From positions 1-46,949 of the forward strand of contig CADEEH010000023.1 of the NCBI GenBank assembly GCA_902826305.1: a stretch of DNA of 46,949 bases. The letters are read 5' to 3'. Source of the stretch: an uncultured Burkholderiales bacterium. GTDB lineage: Bacteria; Pseudomonadota; Gammaproteobacteria; Burkholderiales; Burkholderiaceae_E. The translations under genes were made by a program, and so were the position numbers. Shown piece after piece: positions 22,404-29,162 of this stretch; position 1 is the first letter of the stretch; every line of letters begins with the position of its first letter. Below the pieces are notes generated by a model, which was given only the letters and a program-made list of their open reading frames with translations, did not search any database and had not been told where the DNA came from.

Positions 22404-23099
22404 GTGATCCTGCGGAAATTCCAGAAAACGTCCCTGGTCCTTGCATGCTCGGCCGTGGTCGCGGTCGCTCCGGCGTTTGCACAGATGAAGGACCCGCCCG
22501 GTGCCGCGACGACACCGGCCAAGGGTGATCCGGCGGATCGTGCGTTCATCGAGAAGGCCACCGCCGGTGGCATGCTCGAAGTCGAACTCGGCAAGATCGC
22601 CCAGCAGAAAGCGTCCAACAGCGAGGTCAAGCGGTTCGGACAGAAGATGTCGGGAGACCATGCCCGGGCTAACAGCGAACTGGAGAAGATCGCCGTCAAC
22701 CGCGGCGTACCGGTGCCTTCGGCGTTGCCCGACGAGAAGCGGGCCGACGTCGATCGGCTGGCCGGTTTGAGCGGTGAGCAGTTCGATCGCGAATACATGA
22801 AGTTCATGGTCGCCGATCACCAGCAGGACGTCGCCGAGTTCCGCAAGGCAAGCACGACCAGCGGCGATCCGGAAGTCAAGCGCTTCGCCGCGAAGACGCT
22901 GCCGGTGCTCGAGGAGCACCTGAAGATGGCCGAGAAAGTGAATGCGTCACTGACCCGCGGCGGCAAGTCGTCGGGGACGTCGTCGGACAGCCCGTCGGGA
23001 CGCTCCGGCGCTTCGACGTCCGGTGACGGCGTGCGTGTGCCTGGCGATCCCGGCATGATGCCGCCGGAAAAGATGGCGCCATCCAAGCCGGTGCGGTGA
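22404..23099 (+). CDS. DUF4142 domain protein (exported ferritin-like helical bundle)
   Basis: 231 residues from a GTG at 22404, behind AAGGAGT. Signal peptide with cleavage near AFA-QMKD. The DUF4142 domain (about 40-185) has DRAFIEKATAGGMLEVELGKIAQQKASNSEVKRFGQKM and HQQDVAEFRKASTTSGDPEVKRFAAKTLPVLEEHLKMA, a four-helix bundle of unknown role found in envelopes of Proteobacteria. The C-terminal tail is low complexity (Ser/Gly/Pro-rich, about 188-231). A strong hairpin lies just after the stop. Confidence 0.9.
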   Translation: MILRKFQKTSLVLACSAVVAVAPAFAQMKDPPGAATTPAKGDPADRAFIEKATAGGMLEVELGKIAQQKASNSEVKRFGQKMSGDHARANSELEKIAVNRGVPVPSALPDEKRADVDRLAGLSGEQFDREYMKFMVADHQQDVAEFRKASTTSGDPEVKRFAAKTLPVLEEHLKMAEKVNASLTRGGKSSGTSSDSPSGRSGASTSGDGVRVPGDPGMMPPEKMAPSKPVR

Positions 23100-23119
23100 G
23101 ACGACGATAGCGTGGATCG

Positions 23120-23145
23120 GGCGGCGGACCCGGGAGTCCGCCGCC
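23120..23145. terminator. Hairpin between convergent DUF4142 and outer-membrane protein genes
   Basis: GGCGGCGGAC (23120-23129) pairs perfectly with GTCCGCCGCC (23136-23145) around a 6-nt loop. It lies 20 nt after the DUF4142 stop and 59 nt after the stop of the convergent gene, an ideal place for a bidirectional terminator, but neither side has a T-run. Confidence 0.55.
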
Positions 23146-23204
23146 TCATCCGGTATTCACCCGCCATCGCGTCCTGCGACGTGCGGGGCACATCAGCACA
23201 CACC

Positions 23205-23789
23205 TCAAAACGCGTAACGCAGCCCGAGCCCGGCATAACCGAGATCGAGCTTCTTGCCCCCACGGCCCATCGAGTCGGCCTCCAGCGTCAGTGCGACCCG
23301 CTCCGACAGCGCGTATTCGAGCGCGACACCCGGCGCCAGAGATGTCGAGCGGCCTTTCAGCCGGTCGTAGCTCGTGGACACTCCCGTCGAACCGTCGTCC
23401 TTGACGCGGGTCGACACCAGCGCCAGCTTGCCGACCAGCGCCCAACGGTCGGCGAAGGCAAGGCGGGCCAGCCCGCCGACGTGCAGTGCCTCCCCCTGGC
23501 CGCGGAAGGTGCCGTCGGTGTAGCGCTGCTCGATGCGACCCAGGCGGGTATATCCCGCCTCGATCCCCCAATTCGGCGAGAACCAGTAGCCGCCGCGGAG
23601 CCGGCCGGCGGTATGTGACTCCGGATAGTCCTGCTCGATGCGGCCGATCGGTCCCGCGGCGCCCGACGAGGCGCCGACCGAGATCCCGGCGAAGAAGCCG
23701 TCGCGCTCGAGCGGATTGGCGGCGTGGACACAAGGCGTGGCGGCATAGGCGACGAGGGCCGCGGCGAAGGTGGCAACGGTGTGTTTCAT
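23205..23789 (-). CDS. Small outer-membrane beta-barrel protein
   Basis: 194 residues. A signal peptide (MKHTVATFAAALVAYAATPCVHAA) precedes alternating amphipathic strands (FFAGISVGASSG, AGRLRGGYWFSPNWGIEAGYTRLG, LHVGGLARLAFADRWALVGKLALVST, SLAPGVALEYALSERVALTLEAD, LDLGYAGLGLRYAF). The chain ends in Phe, the BAM recognition signal. The size suits an 8-stranded barrel of the OmpA/OmpW-like type. It diverges from the two-component system, whose regulator could control it. Function unknown. Confidence 0.85.
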   Translation of the reverse strand: MKHTVATFAAALVAYAATPCVHAANPLERDGFFAGISVGASSGAAGPIGRIEQDYPESHTAGRLRGGYWFSPNWGIEAGYTRLGRIEQRYTDGTFRGQGEALHVGGLARLAFADRWALVGKLALVSTRVKDDGSTGVSTSYDRLKGRSTSLAPGVALEYALSERVALTLEADSMGRGGKKLDLGYAGLGLRYAF

Positions 23790-23836
23790 GACGAGGACTC
23801 CGGTGGTGGAAGGAGTCCGCAGTCTCGACAGCGCGC

Positions 23837-23907
23837 CTTAAGATCGCTTCAACGCTCGATGAAGACTGGCTCAAGCCCGTGCGCAGCCGCCTTCAGCAAG
23901 CCTTAGG
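23837..23907 (+). promoter_or_regulatory. Direct-repeat elements resembling response-regulator boxes
   Basis: Between the divergent barrel gene and the response regulator are CTTCAG-N5-CTTAGG (23891-23907, 11-bp period) and CTTAAG-N4-CTTCAA (23837-23852, 10-bp period). Tandem YTTAAK-type half-sites spaced by one helical turn are typical of OmpR/PmrA-like regulators, so these are candidate autoregulatory sites. The second repeat overlaps the small hairpin AAGCC-TTAG-GGCTT (23898-23911). Confidence 0.4.
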
Positions 23908-23951
23908 GCTTGTGCGTTAACGTCGAGGACCGGCAACATCCGCACCGAGCC

Positions 23952-24629
23952 ATGAATCTCTGCCTGATCGAGGACGACCTGCTGCTGGGCAGGGCACTGG
24001 CCGCCACACTCGGTGATGCCGGATACCGGGTCACCTGGCTGCGCACCGTCGAGGCGGCGGGACGATGGCTCGATGCCGAACCGTTCGATGCCGTTGTCAT
24101 CGACCTTGGCCTGCCGGACGGCGACGGCATCGACGTCCTGAAGGCCCTGCGCCGCCGGGCGTGTGTACTGCCCGCGCTGATCGTGACCGCGCGCGACACA
24201 CTGCAGGTGCGAATCGACGGGCTGGACGCCGGCGCCGACGACTTCCTGGTCAAGCCGTTCGCCACCGAGGAACTGCTGGCGCGCCTGCGCGCGGTGCTGC
24301 GCCGGGCGTCACGACGAGGCGCCGGCGATCCCGACGGGCTGGGCCTGCTGACGGTCGGTGATCTGTCGCTCGACGAGGCGAGGCGCACCTGCACCCGGGC
24401 CGGCCAGACGGTCAACCTGTCGCCGACCGAATATTCGCTGCTGCAGCAGCTGATGCTGCACAAGAACCGCGTCCGGACACGACGACAGCTGGAGCTCGAT
24501 GCGATGCCGGAGAGCCAGGGACAATCACTCGACGTGCACATGTCGAACCTGCGCCGCAAGATCGGCAGCGACATGATCCGGACGGTGCGCGGCGTCGGTT
24601 ACCTGATCGAAGCGCCGGGCACGCCGTGA
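23952..24629 (+). CDS. OmpR/PhoB-family response regulator
   Basis: 225 residues from the ATG at 23952. Receiver domain with the acidic pair Asp8/Asp9, phosphoacceptor Asp51 (VVIDLGLPDGDG), Thr in VTARD and Lys in LVKPF; then a winged-helix DNA-binding domain (LSPTEYSLLQQLMLHKNRVRTRRQLE, DVHMSNLRRKIG, VRGVGYLIE). The sequence is nearest the QseB/PmrA type. The stop overlaps the GTG of the sensor kinase (GTGA), forming a coupled pair. Confidence 0.95.
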   Translation: MNLCLIEDDLLLGRALAATLGDAGYRVTWLRTVEAAGRWLDAEPFDAVVIDLGLPDGDGIDVLKALRRRACVLPALIVTARDTLQVRIDGLDAGADDFLVKPFATEELLARLRAVLRRASRRGAGDPDGLGLLTVGDLSLDEARRTCTRAGQTVNLSPTEYSLLQQLMLHKNRVRTRRQLELDAMPESQGQSLDVHMSNLRRKIGSDMIRTVRGVGYLIEAPGTP

Positions 24630-26098
24630 AGCCGGATCGCCGTTCGCTGCTGCGCCGCCTGATGCTCGGCTTCGTCGGCGTCACCTCCGCGCTCTGGTTC
24701 GCCGTCGCGCTGGTCGTCATCTGGCAGGCACTGCGCATGGGGGACGACCAGCAGCACAATGCGATGCGGACCTACGCGCGTCAGATCCTCGCCGCGGCCA
24801 CTGCGTTCGCGGCGGATCCCGAGCACCTGACCCAGGCGCTGGACAAGGTCCAGGCGATCGAGGTCGAGAATGCCCGCGGCGACGACGACCCCGGCATGGT
24901 CTGGCTGCAGGTCTGGCGCGCCGGTGTGCACCTCGGGCCGGGCCGCCAACTGCCGCTGGCTGTGCCGCCGGTCGAACCGGAACAGCAACGGTTCGAACAC
25001 GACGGCCGCGTCTACAACGCCCACGTGCTCCACGACCAGGACACCGCGATGGTCGTCCGGGTGTCGATGCCACGGCGCAATGCCTTCAGCCTGATGTGGC
25101 CGAGTGCCGGGTTCGTGTTCGTGCCGCTGCTGCTGAGCCTGCCGCTGCTGCTGGTTCCCGCGTGGTTCACGCTGCGCAGCGGACTCGCACCGTTGCGTGA
25201 CGTGGTCGGCACGATCGAAGGCCGGGTGCGCGAGCTGGAGCTGTCGCCGATGCAGGTCCCGGTCCACCGTGAACTGAAGCCGCTGGTCCAGGCGGTCAAC
25301 GAACTGATGGCCAGGCTGCGCGCCCAGCTGGTGCGCGAGCGGGGGTTCCTCGCCGACGTCGCCCACGGCATGAAGACGCCGCTGGCGATCATGCAGGCCA
25401 ATCTCGACATCGCCCGCGGCCAGGCACAATCGTCCGTCGCCGATCCGCTGGACGCGAAGCAGCGGCGGGACGCCGCGTTGAGGGACCTGGACGCCGGCAT
25501 CGCGCGCGCCGACCGTCTGACGCGGCAACTGCTGGGCATGTCGCGGCTCGACGCCGACGACCGCCGTGGCCTCGAGCGACGACTCGACTTGGCCGAGTTC
25601 CTGCGCGAACGGGTCGCGCTGCTGGTGCCGGTGGCCGATCGGCGCCGGCTGACGATCTCGGTCGAGGCGCCGGACAGCCACTCGATCACTGTCGACCCCG
25701 ATGCGGTCGGTGCGATCGTCGACAACCTGCTCGAAAATGCGATCAAGTATTCGCCGGCCGGCGGACATATCCGGGTGGCGCTCGATGCCGAACCGGCGCG
25801 TGTGGTGCTGGCCATCGGCGACGAAGGACCGGGCATTCCCGAGCAGGCGATCGACGACGCATTCCTGCGCTTCCGACGGGTCGGCACCGATCACGACGAC
25901 GACGCTGGCCAGAGCGTCGGGCTGGGCCTGGCGATCGTCAGGCGTGCGGTCGAACGCCTCGGCGGCACGATATCGATGGGACCCCACGCGGCGGCGGGAA
26001 ACGCCGCCGGGGATCGCTGCCCGCCACCCGACGCCGGTCCGGGCCTGCTGGTGCGTGTGGTGCTGCCGGCAGATGCAACGTCGCTCAGAGCGGCTTGA
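24626..26098 (+). CDS. Two-component sensor histidine kinase
   Basis: 490 residues from a GTG at 24626. Helices at 12-34 and about 160-182 flank a ~125-residue periplasmic sensor region without a recognised domain. A HAMP-like linker follows, then the H-box FLADVAHGMKTPLA (phosphorylated His247), N-box DNLLENAIKYS, G1 GDEGPGIP and G2 GLGLAIV, so the kinase is complete. HGMKTPL replaces the common HELRTPL, as in PhoQ/QseC-like variants. It pairs with the regulator upstream. Its 3' end overlaps the convergent DUF1080 gene by 14 nt. Confidence 0.95.
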   Translation: MKPDRRSLLRRLMLGFVGVTSALWFAVALVVIWQALRMGDDQQHNAMRTYARQILAAATAFAADPEHLTQALDKVQAIEVENARGDDDPGMVWLQVWRAGVHLGPGRQLPLAVPPVEPEQQRFEHDGRVYNAHVLHDQDTAMVVRVSMPRRNAFSLMWPSAGFVFVPLLLSLPLLLVPAWFTLRSGLAPLRDVVGTIEGRVRELELSPMQVPVHRELKPLVQAVNELMARLRAQLVRERGFLADVAHGMKTPLAIMQANLDIARGQAQSSVADPLDAKQRRDAALRDLDAGIARADRLTRQLLGMSRLDADDRRGLERRLDLAEFLRERVALLVPVADRRRLTISVEAPDSHSITVDPDAVGAIVDNLLENAIKYSPAGGHIRVALDAEPARVVLAIGDEGPGIPEQAIDDAFLRFRRVGTDHDDDAGQSVGLGLAIVRRAVERLGGTISMGPHAAAGNAAGDRCPPPDAGPGLLVRVVLPADATSLRAA

Positions 26099-26681
26099 TC
26101 TCGACCTTGCGCCACTTGATCGTCCCGCGCCCCCACTGCAGCGCGAACGGACCGCTGGCGAGCTTCGAATCACGGACATCGACCGTCTTGTCGCCGTTCA
26201 GCACGACGACCAGGTGGTCCGCCTGCATCGACACCTCGAACGTGTTCCAGCGGCCGCCTGCCATCGGCGTGGGCAACGGAACCGGTGCGACCTTGACGAT
26301 CGAACCGGTGCCGTACGTGGGATCCGGCCGCTGGTCGAAGATGTTCGCTTCGTAGCAGCTCTCGTCGTCGATCTTCGCCGGGTCCTTGCAGCGCATGAAG
26401 ATGCCGCTGTTCGCATCGTCGCTGGCCCAGAACTCCGCGCGCAGCATGAAGTCCTTGTACGACGATCTGGTGACCAGGTAGGACGGCGTCTTGCCGCCTT
26501 CGGTGGCCTGGATCGCACCGTCGACCGCGGTCCAGTTCGCCTCGCCGCCGGAGCGGACGAAGTTGTCCAGCCCGCGTGTCCCGTCGACCAGGCGCGTCCA
26601 GCCGTCGCCCCCGCCGATCGAACACCCTCCCGCGCCCAGCAGCAATCCCGCCGCCAGCGCGGCGCACCCGATGATCTTCAT
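26085..26681 (-). CDS. DUF1080 (3-keto-disaccharide hydrolase fold) lipoprotein
   Basis: 198 residues from the ATG at 26681 (GGAGACGAC upstream). Lipoprotein signal with lipobox LGAGGC (Cys20). The DUF1080 lectin-like jelly-roll is shown by WTRLVDGTRGLDNFV, YLVTRSSYKDFMLRAEFWASDDANSGIFMRC, YEANIFDQRPDPTYGTG, WNTFEVSMQADHLVVVLNG and FALQWGRGTIKWRKVEIKPL. The family includes 3-ketoglucoside hydrolases and carbohydrate-binding proteins. The mature protein is likely periplasmic or surface. A sugar link to the PQQ dehydrogenase is possible but unproven. Confidence 0.9.
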   Translation of the reverse strand: MKIIGCAALAAGLLLGAGGCSIGGGDGWTRLVDGTRGLDNFVRSGGEANWTAVDGAIQATEGGKTPSYLVTRSSYKDFMLRAEFWASDDANSGIFMRCKDPAKIDDESCYEANIFDQRPDPTYGTGSIVKVAPVPLPTPMAGGRWNTFEVSMQADHLVVVLNGDKTVDVRDSKLASGPFALQWGRGTIKWRKVEIKPL

Positions 26682-26744
26682 GTTGTCGTCTCCTCGATCC
26701 TCGACGCGGGGCCGCGACAATGCGGGTACCCGCAGGCCAGCACA

Positions 26745-27128
26745 CTAGCAGACCTGCGCATCGCCGGACACACCACGATGCTCCGCTCCCTGGCTGCCTG
26801 TCGGCGCGGTGCCCGGTTGCCGCGGGTGCAGATGCACCGCGAGCCAGAGCGTGCCATCGGTGGCCGACCGTACGGTGTGCGGGGTGCCCGCGGCGATGAA
26901 CAGGTGGTCACCCGGCGCGAGCGACCGGATCACCCCGGCGATTTCGAGTTCCGCCGAGCCCCGCACCAGCACGACCCATTCGTCCTGCGACTGCACCGAT
27001 TCGCGCGGATCCAGCCGATCCGAACTGACGATCCGCTCGATGACCAGGTCACCGAGCCTGAGCAACTCGTCGAAGCGCTCGCCCTGTGCGGGTGATGCCG
27101 AGTCGTCGAACAGGTTGCCCGCCAGCAT
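26745..27128 (-). CDS. Cupin-domain protein
   Basis: 127 residues from the ATG at 27128, chosen because homologues I recall begin with a NLFADL-like sequence and because GAGGAGG lies about 11 nt upstream; starts at 27218 and earlier are open. Cupin motifs are ERIVSSDRLDPRESVQSQDEWVVLVRGSAELEI and LAPGDHLFIAAGTPHTVRSATDGTLWLAVHLH, with His in the second motif, but the first motif lacks the usual two His, so metal binding is uncertain. Cytoplasmic, function unknown. Confidence 0.8.
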   Translation of the reverse strand: MLAGNLFDDSASPAQGERFDELLRLGDLVIERIVSSDRLDPRESVQSQDEWVVLVRGSAELEIAGVIRSLAPGDHLFIAAGTPHTVRSATDGTLWLAVHLHPRQPGTAPTGSQGAEHRGVSGDAQVC

Positions 27129-27259
27129 CGCCTCGGCCGCCTCCTCGGGGCAGACGGATCCGGCCGGATCGGCCGTCCGGCGCCCGACCCTCGCTCGCCC
27201 GTGATCCGGTGGCGCCAACATACGCGATCCGGCACGACCCGGCAACGCGACCACGCGCA

Positions 27260-27305
27260 TTGACAGCGTCACATCCCATTGGCCAGCATCGGGTCATCCG
27301 ACCCG
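27260..27305 (+). promoter_or_regulatory. TTGACA element and CGGGTC palindrome before the hydrolase gene
   Basis: A perfect -35 box TTGACA (27260-27265) is followed at about 18 nt by a poor -10 (CAGCAT, 27284-27289) and then the inverted repeat CGGGTC-ATCC-GACCCG (27290-27305), which would cover the transcription start. This is a plausible activator- or repressor-controlled promoter for the alpha/beta hydrolase 18 nt further on. Confidence 0.35.
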
Positions 27306-27322
27306 CATCGCGGAGGCATCAC

Positions 27323-28012
27323 TTGTCGCACGAACCGCTGACGATCCGACTCGACGACGACGAGTCGGTGTCGGGCCTGCTGACCGCGCCACGCGCCGCG
27401 CGCGCGGCCTTCGTATTCGCCCATGGCGCCGGCGCCGGCATGCGGCATCGATTCATGACCGAGGTGGCCGAGGGACTCGCCGAGCGCGGCATCGCGGTCC
27501 TGCGTTACCAGTTCCGATACATGGAACAGGGATCCCGGCGTCCCGATCCGCCGGCACTGGCCCAGCGCGTCGTCCGCGCCGCGGTCGCACACGCCGGCGA
27601 CAGCCTGCCGGGCCTGCCGCTGCTGGCCGGCGGCAAGTCCTTCGGCGGACGGATGACCTCCCAGGCCCAGGCCGAATCACCGCTGCCCGGTGTCGCCGGC
27701 CTGGTGTTCATCGGCTTTCCGCTGCATCCGGCCGGCAAGCCCTCGGTGCAACGCGCGGCTCATCTGGCACGGATCGAAGTGCCGATGCTGTTCCTGCAGG
27801 GCACTCGCGACGCCCTCGCCGACAATCCGCTGGTCGCACAGGTGACCGGGTCGCTGCGCCCGATCGCGACCCTCGAGACGATCGAGGATGCGGATCACTC
27901 GTTCCACGTGCCCGCGAAGAGCGGGCGCACGGATGCGCAGATCCTCGCGGCGATGCTGGACCGCACCGCGGGCTGGATCGACGCGACGCTGCGCGGCCGA
28001 TCGCCGGCTTGA
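27323..28012 (+). CDS. Alpha/beta hydrolase (dienelactone hydrolase-like, KANL3/Tex30 type)
   Basis: 229 residues from a TTG at 27323 with CGGAGG 7 nt upstream; no ATG fits. Alpha/beta-hydrolase features: FAHGAGAGMRHRFM (oxyanion loop), nucleophile elbow GGKSFGGRM (Ser about 99), acid residue in FLQGTRDALAD and catalytic His in EDADHSFHVP. The family holds esterases of unknown substrate. It stands alone, diverging from the cupin gene. Confidence 0.88.
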   Translation: MSHEPLTIRLDDDESVSGLLTAPRAARAAFVFAHGAGAGMRHRFMTEVAEGLAERGIAVLRYQFRYMEQGSRRPDPPALAQRVVRAAVAHAGDSLPGLPLLAGGKSFGGRMTSQAQAESPLPGVAGLVFIGFPLHPAGKPSVQRAAHLARIEVPMLFLQGTRDALADNPLVAQVTGSLRPIATLETIEDADHSFHVPAKSGRTDAQILAAMLDRTAGWIDATLRGRSPA

Positions 28013-28084
28013 ACTCGCGACCCCTTTTCGTGCAGCATCACGGGTTCACGGCCCGCGAGTGGCCCGAACAACGAGGAGACAACC

Positions 28085-28405
28085 ATGATCAAGGTCAGCG
28101 TGATGTACCCGAACAAGCCGGGTGCCCGGTTCGATCACGGCTACTACAAGGACAAACACATGCCGCTGGTCAAGGCGCGCATGGGCGACAAATGTCGCTT
28201 CTACACGGTGGACAAGGGCATCGCCGGCGGCGCGCCGGGTGAATCCGCGACCTACCTCGCGTCCTGCCACATCTACTGCAATTCGGTCGAGGACTTCCAG
28301 GCCGGATTCGGTCCACACGCCCAGGAGATCCTGGCCGACATCCCGAACTACACCGACCTCGCACCGGTGATCCAGATCAACGAGGTGGTCGTCGGCCAGC
28401 CCTGA
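28085..28405 (+). CDS. EthD-family small protein
   Basis: 106 residues; GAGGAGA precedes the ATG. The EthD dimeric ferredoxin-like fold is shown by VSVMYPNKPGARFDHGYYKDKHMPLVKARM, where the HMPLV segment is typical, and YLASCHIYCNSVEDFQAGFGPHAQEILADIPNYTDLAPVIQINEVV. EthD was first found beside a P450 for ether degradation but most members are of unknown function. Here it lies between an alpha/beta hydrolase and a reductase-like gene. Confidence 0.88.
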   Translation: MIKVSVMYPNKPGARFDHGYYKDKHMPLVKARMGDKCRFYTVDKGIAGGAPGESATYLASCHIYCNSVEDFQAGFGPHAQEILADIPNYTDLAPVIQINEVVVGQP

Positions 28406-28416
28406 AGCCGGGAACA

Positions 28417-28448
28417 CCGGCCTGCCGCGCGCATGCCGGCAGAGCCGG
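28417..28448. terminator. Imperfect hairpin between convergent EthD and RibD-C genes
   Basis: CCGGC-c-TGCCG (28417-28427) can pair with CGGCA-ga-GCCGG (28437-28448), giving a 10-bp stem with a small internal loop. It sits 12 nt after the EthD stop, between two convergent genes. No T-run is present, so terminator function is a guess. Confidence 0.35.
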
Positions 28449-28471
28449 ATCAGGACGACCTGCCGGCGCGT

Positions 28472-29122
28472 TCAGTCGCGCCGGCGCAGGATCAAGTGAC
28501 ACGCCCGCTCGCCGGCCACCTGCTCGACACATTCGTAGCCGAGCGTGTGCAGGTCCAATCCCGCGTACATCGCCTCGCCGCGGCCGATCAGCACCGGCGC
28601 GACCGCGAAGTGGATCTCGTCGACCAGGCGCGCCTGCAGGTACTGCCGCACCGTCGCCACGCCGCCGCCGACACGGATGTCGCGCCCGCCGGCGGCGGCC
28701 TTCGCCTGGGCGAGCGCCTCGTGGATGCCGCCGGTGACGAAGCGGAACTCGGTGCCCCCGGCCATCACCAGCGGTGCTCGAGCATGGTGGGTCAGCACGA
28801 AGACCGGCACATGGTAGGGCGGTTCGTCGCCCCACCAGCCGCGCCAGCTGTCGTCCGGCCACGGCCCTCGCACCGGGCCGAACATGTTGCGGCCCAGGAT
28901 CCAGGCGCCGATTCCGGCCATCGCCTGGGCGGCCATCCGGTTGTCGATCCCCTCCTCGCCCGCCCCGTCGCCGCCGTGCATGTCGCGAAAGGTCCGGGTC
29001 GGGAAGAACCAACCCATCGCCTCGAAGAAACGGACGCCCAGCGGATGTTCGAGGCTCTGGTCGGCACCGGCCCCATAACCATCGATCGACAGCGAGAAAC
29101 CACGTACGACGAGACGGCTCAT
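28472..29122 (-). CDS. RibD C-terminal/dihydrofolate-reductase-family protein
   Basis: 216 residues. RibD_C signatures: LVVRGFSLSIDGYGAG at the start, MAGIGAWILGRNMFGP, VFVLTHHARAPLVM, FVTGGIHEALAQAKAAAGGRDIRVGGGVATVRQYLQARLVDEIHFAVAPVLIGRGEAMYAG. This stand-alone domain is a probable NADPH-dependent reductase, not a riboflavin enzyme, since the deaminase half is absent. The polA stop is 40 nt downstream on the same strand, so polA may read into it. Confidence 0.9.
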   Translation of the reverse strand: MSRLVVRGFSLSIDGYGAGADQSLEHPLGVRFFEAMGWFFPTRTFRDMHGGDGAGEEGIDNRMAAQAMAGIGAWILGRNMFGPVRGPWPDDSWRGWWGDEPPYHVPVFVLTHHARAPLVMAGGTEFRFVTGGIHEALAQAKAAAGGRDIRVGGGVATVRQYLQARLVDEIHFAVAPVLIGRGEAMYAGLDLHTLGYECVEQVAGERACHLILRRRD

Positions 29123-29162
29123 GTCGTTTCCTCCGCTTGCAGGCGCAGTGGACGCTTCACAG

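Noticed and set aside
24599-26179. A 526-codon minus-strand frame opposite the histidine kinase
   Set aside because: Gln/His/Arg-rich shadow composition; the kinase motifs on the plus strand are complete.
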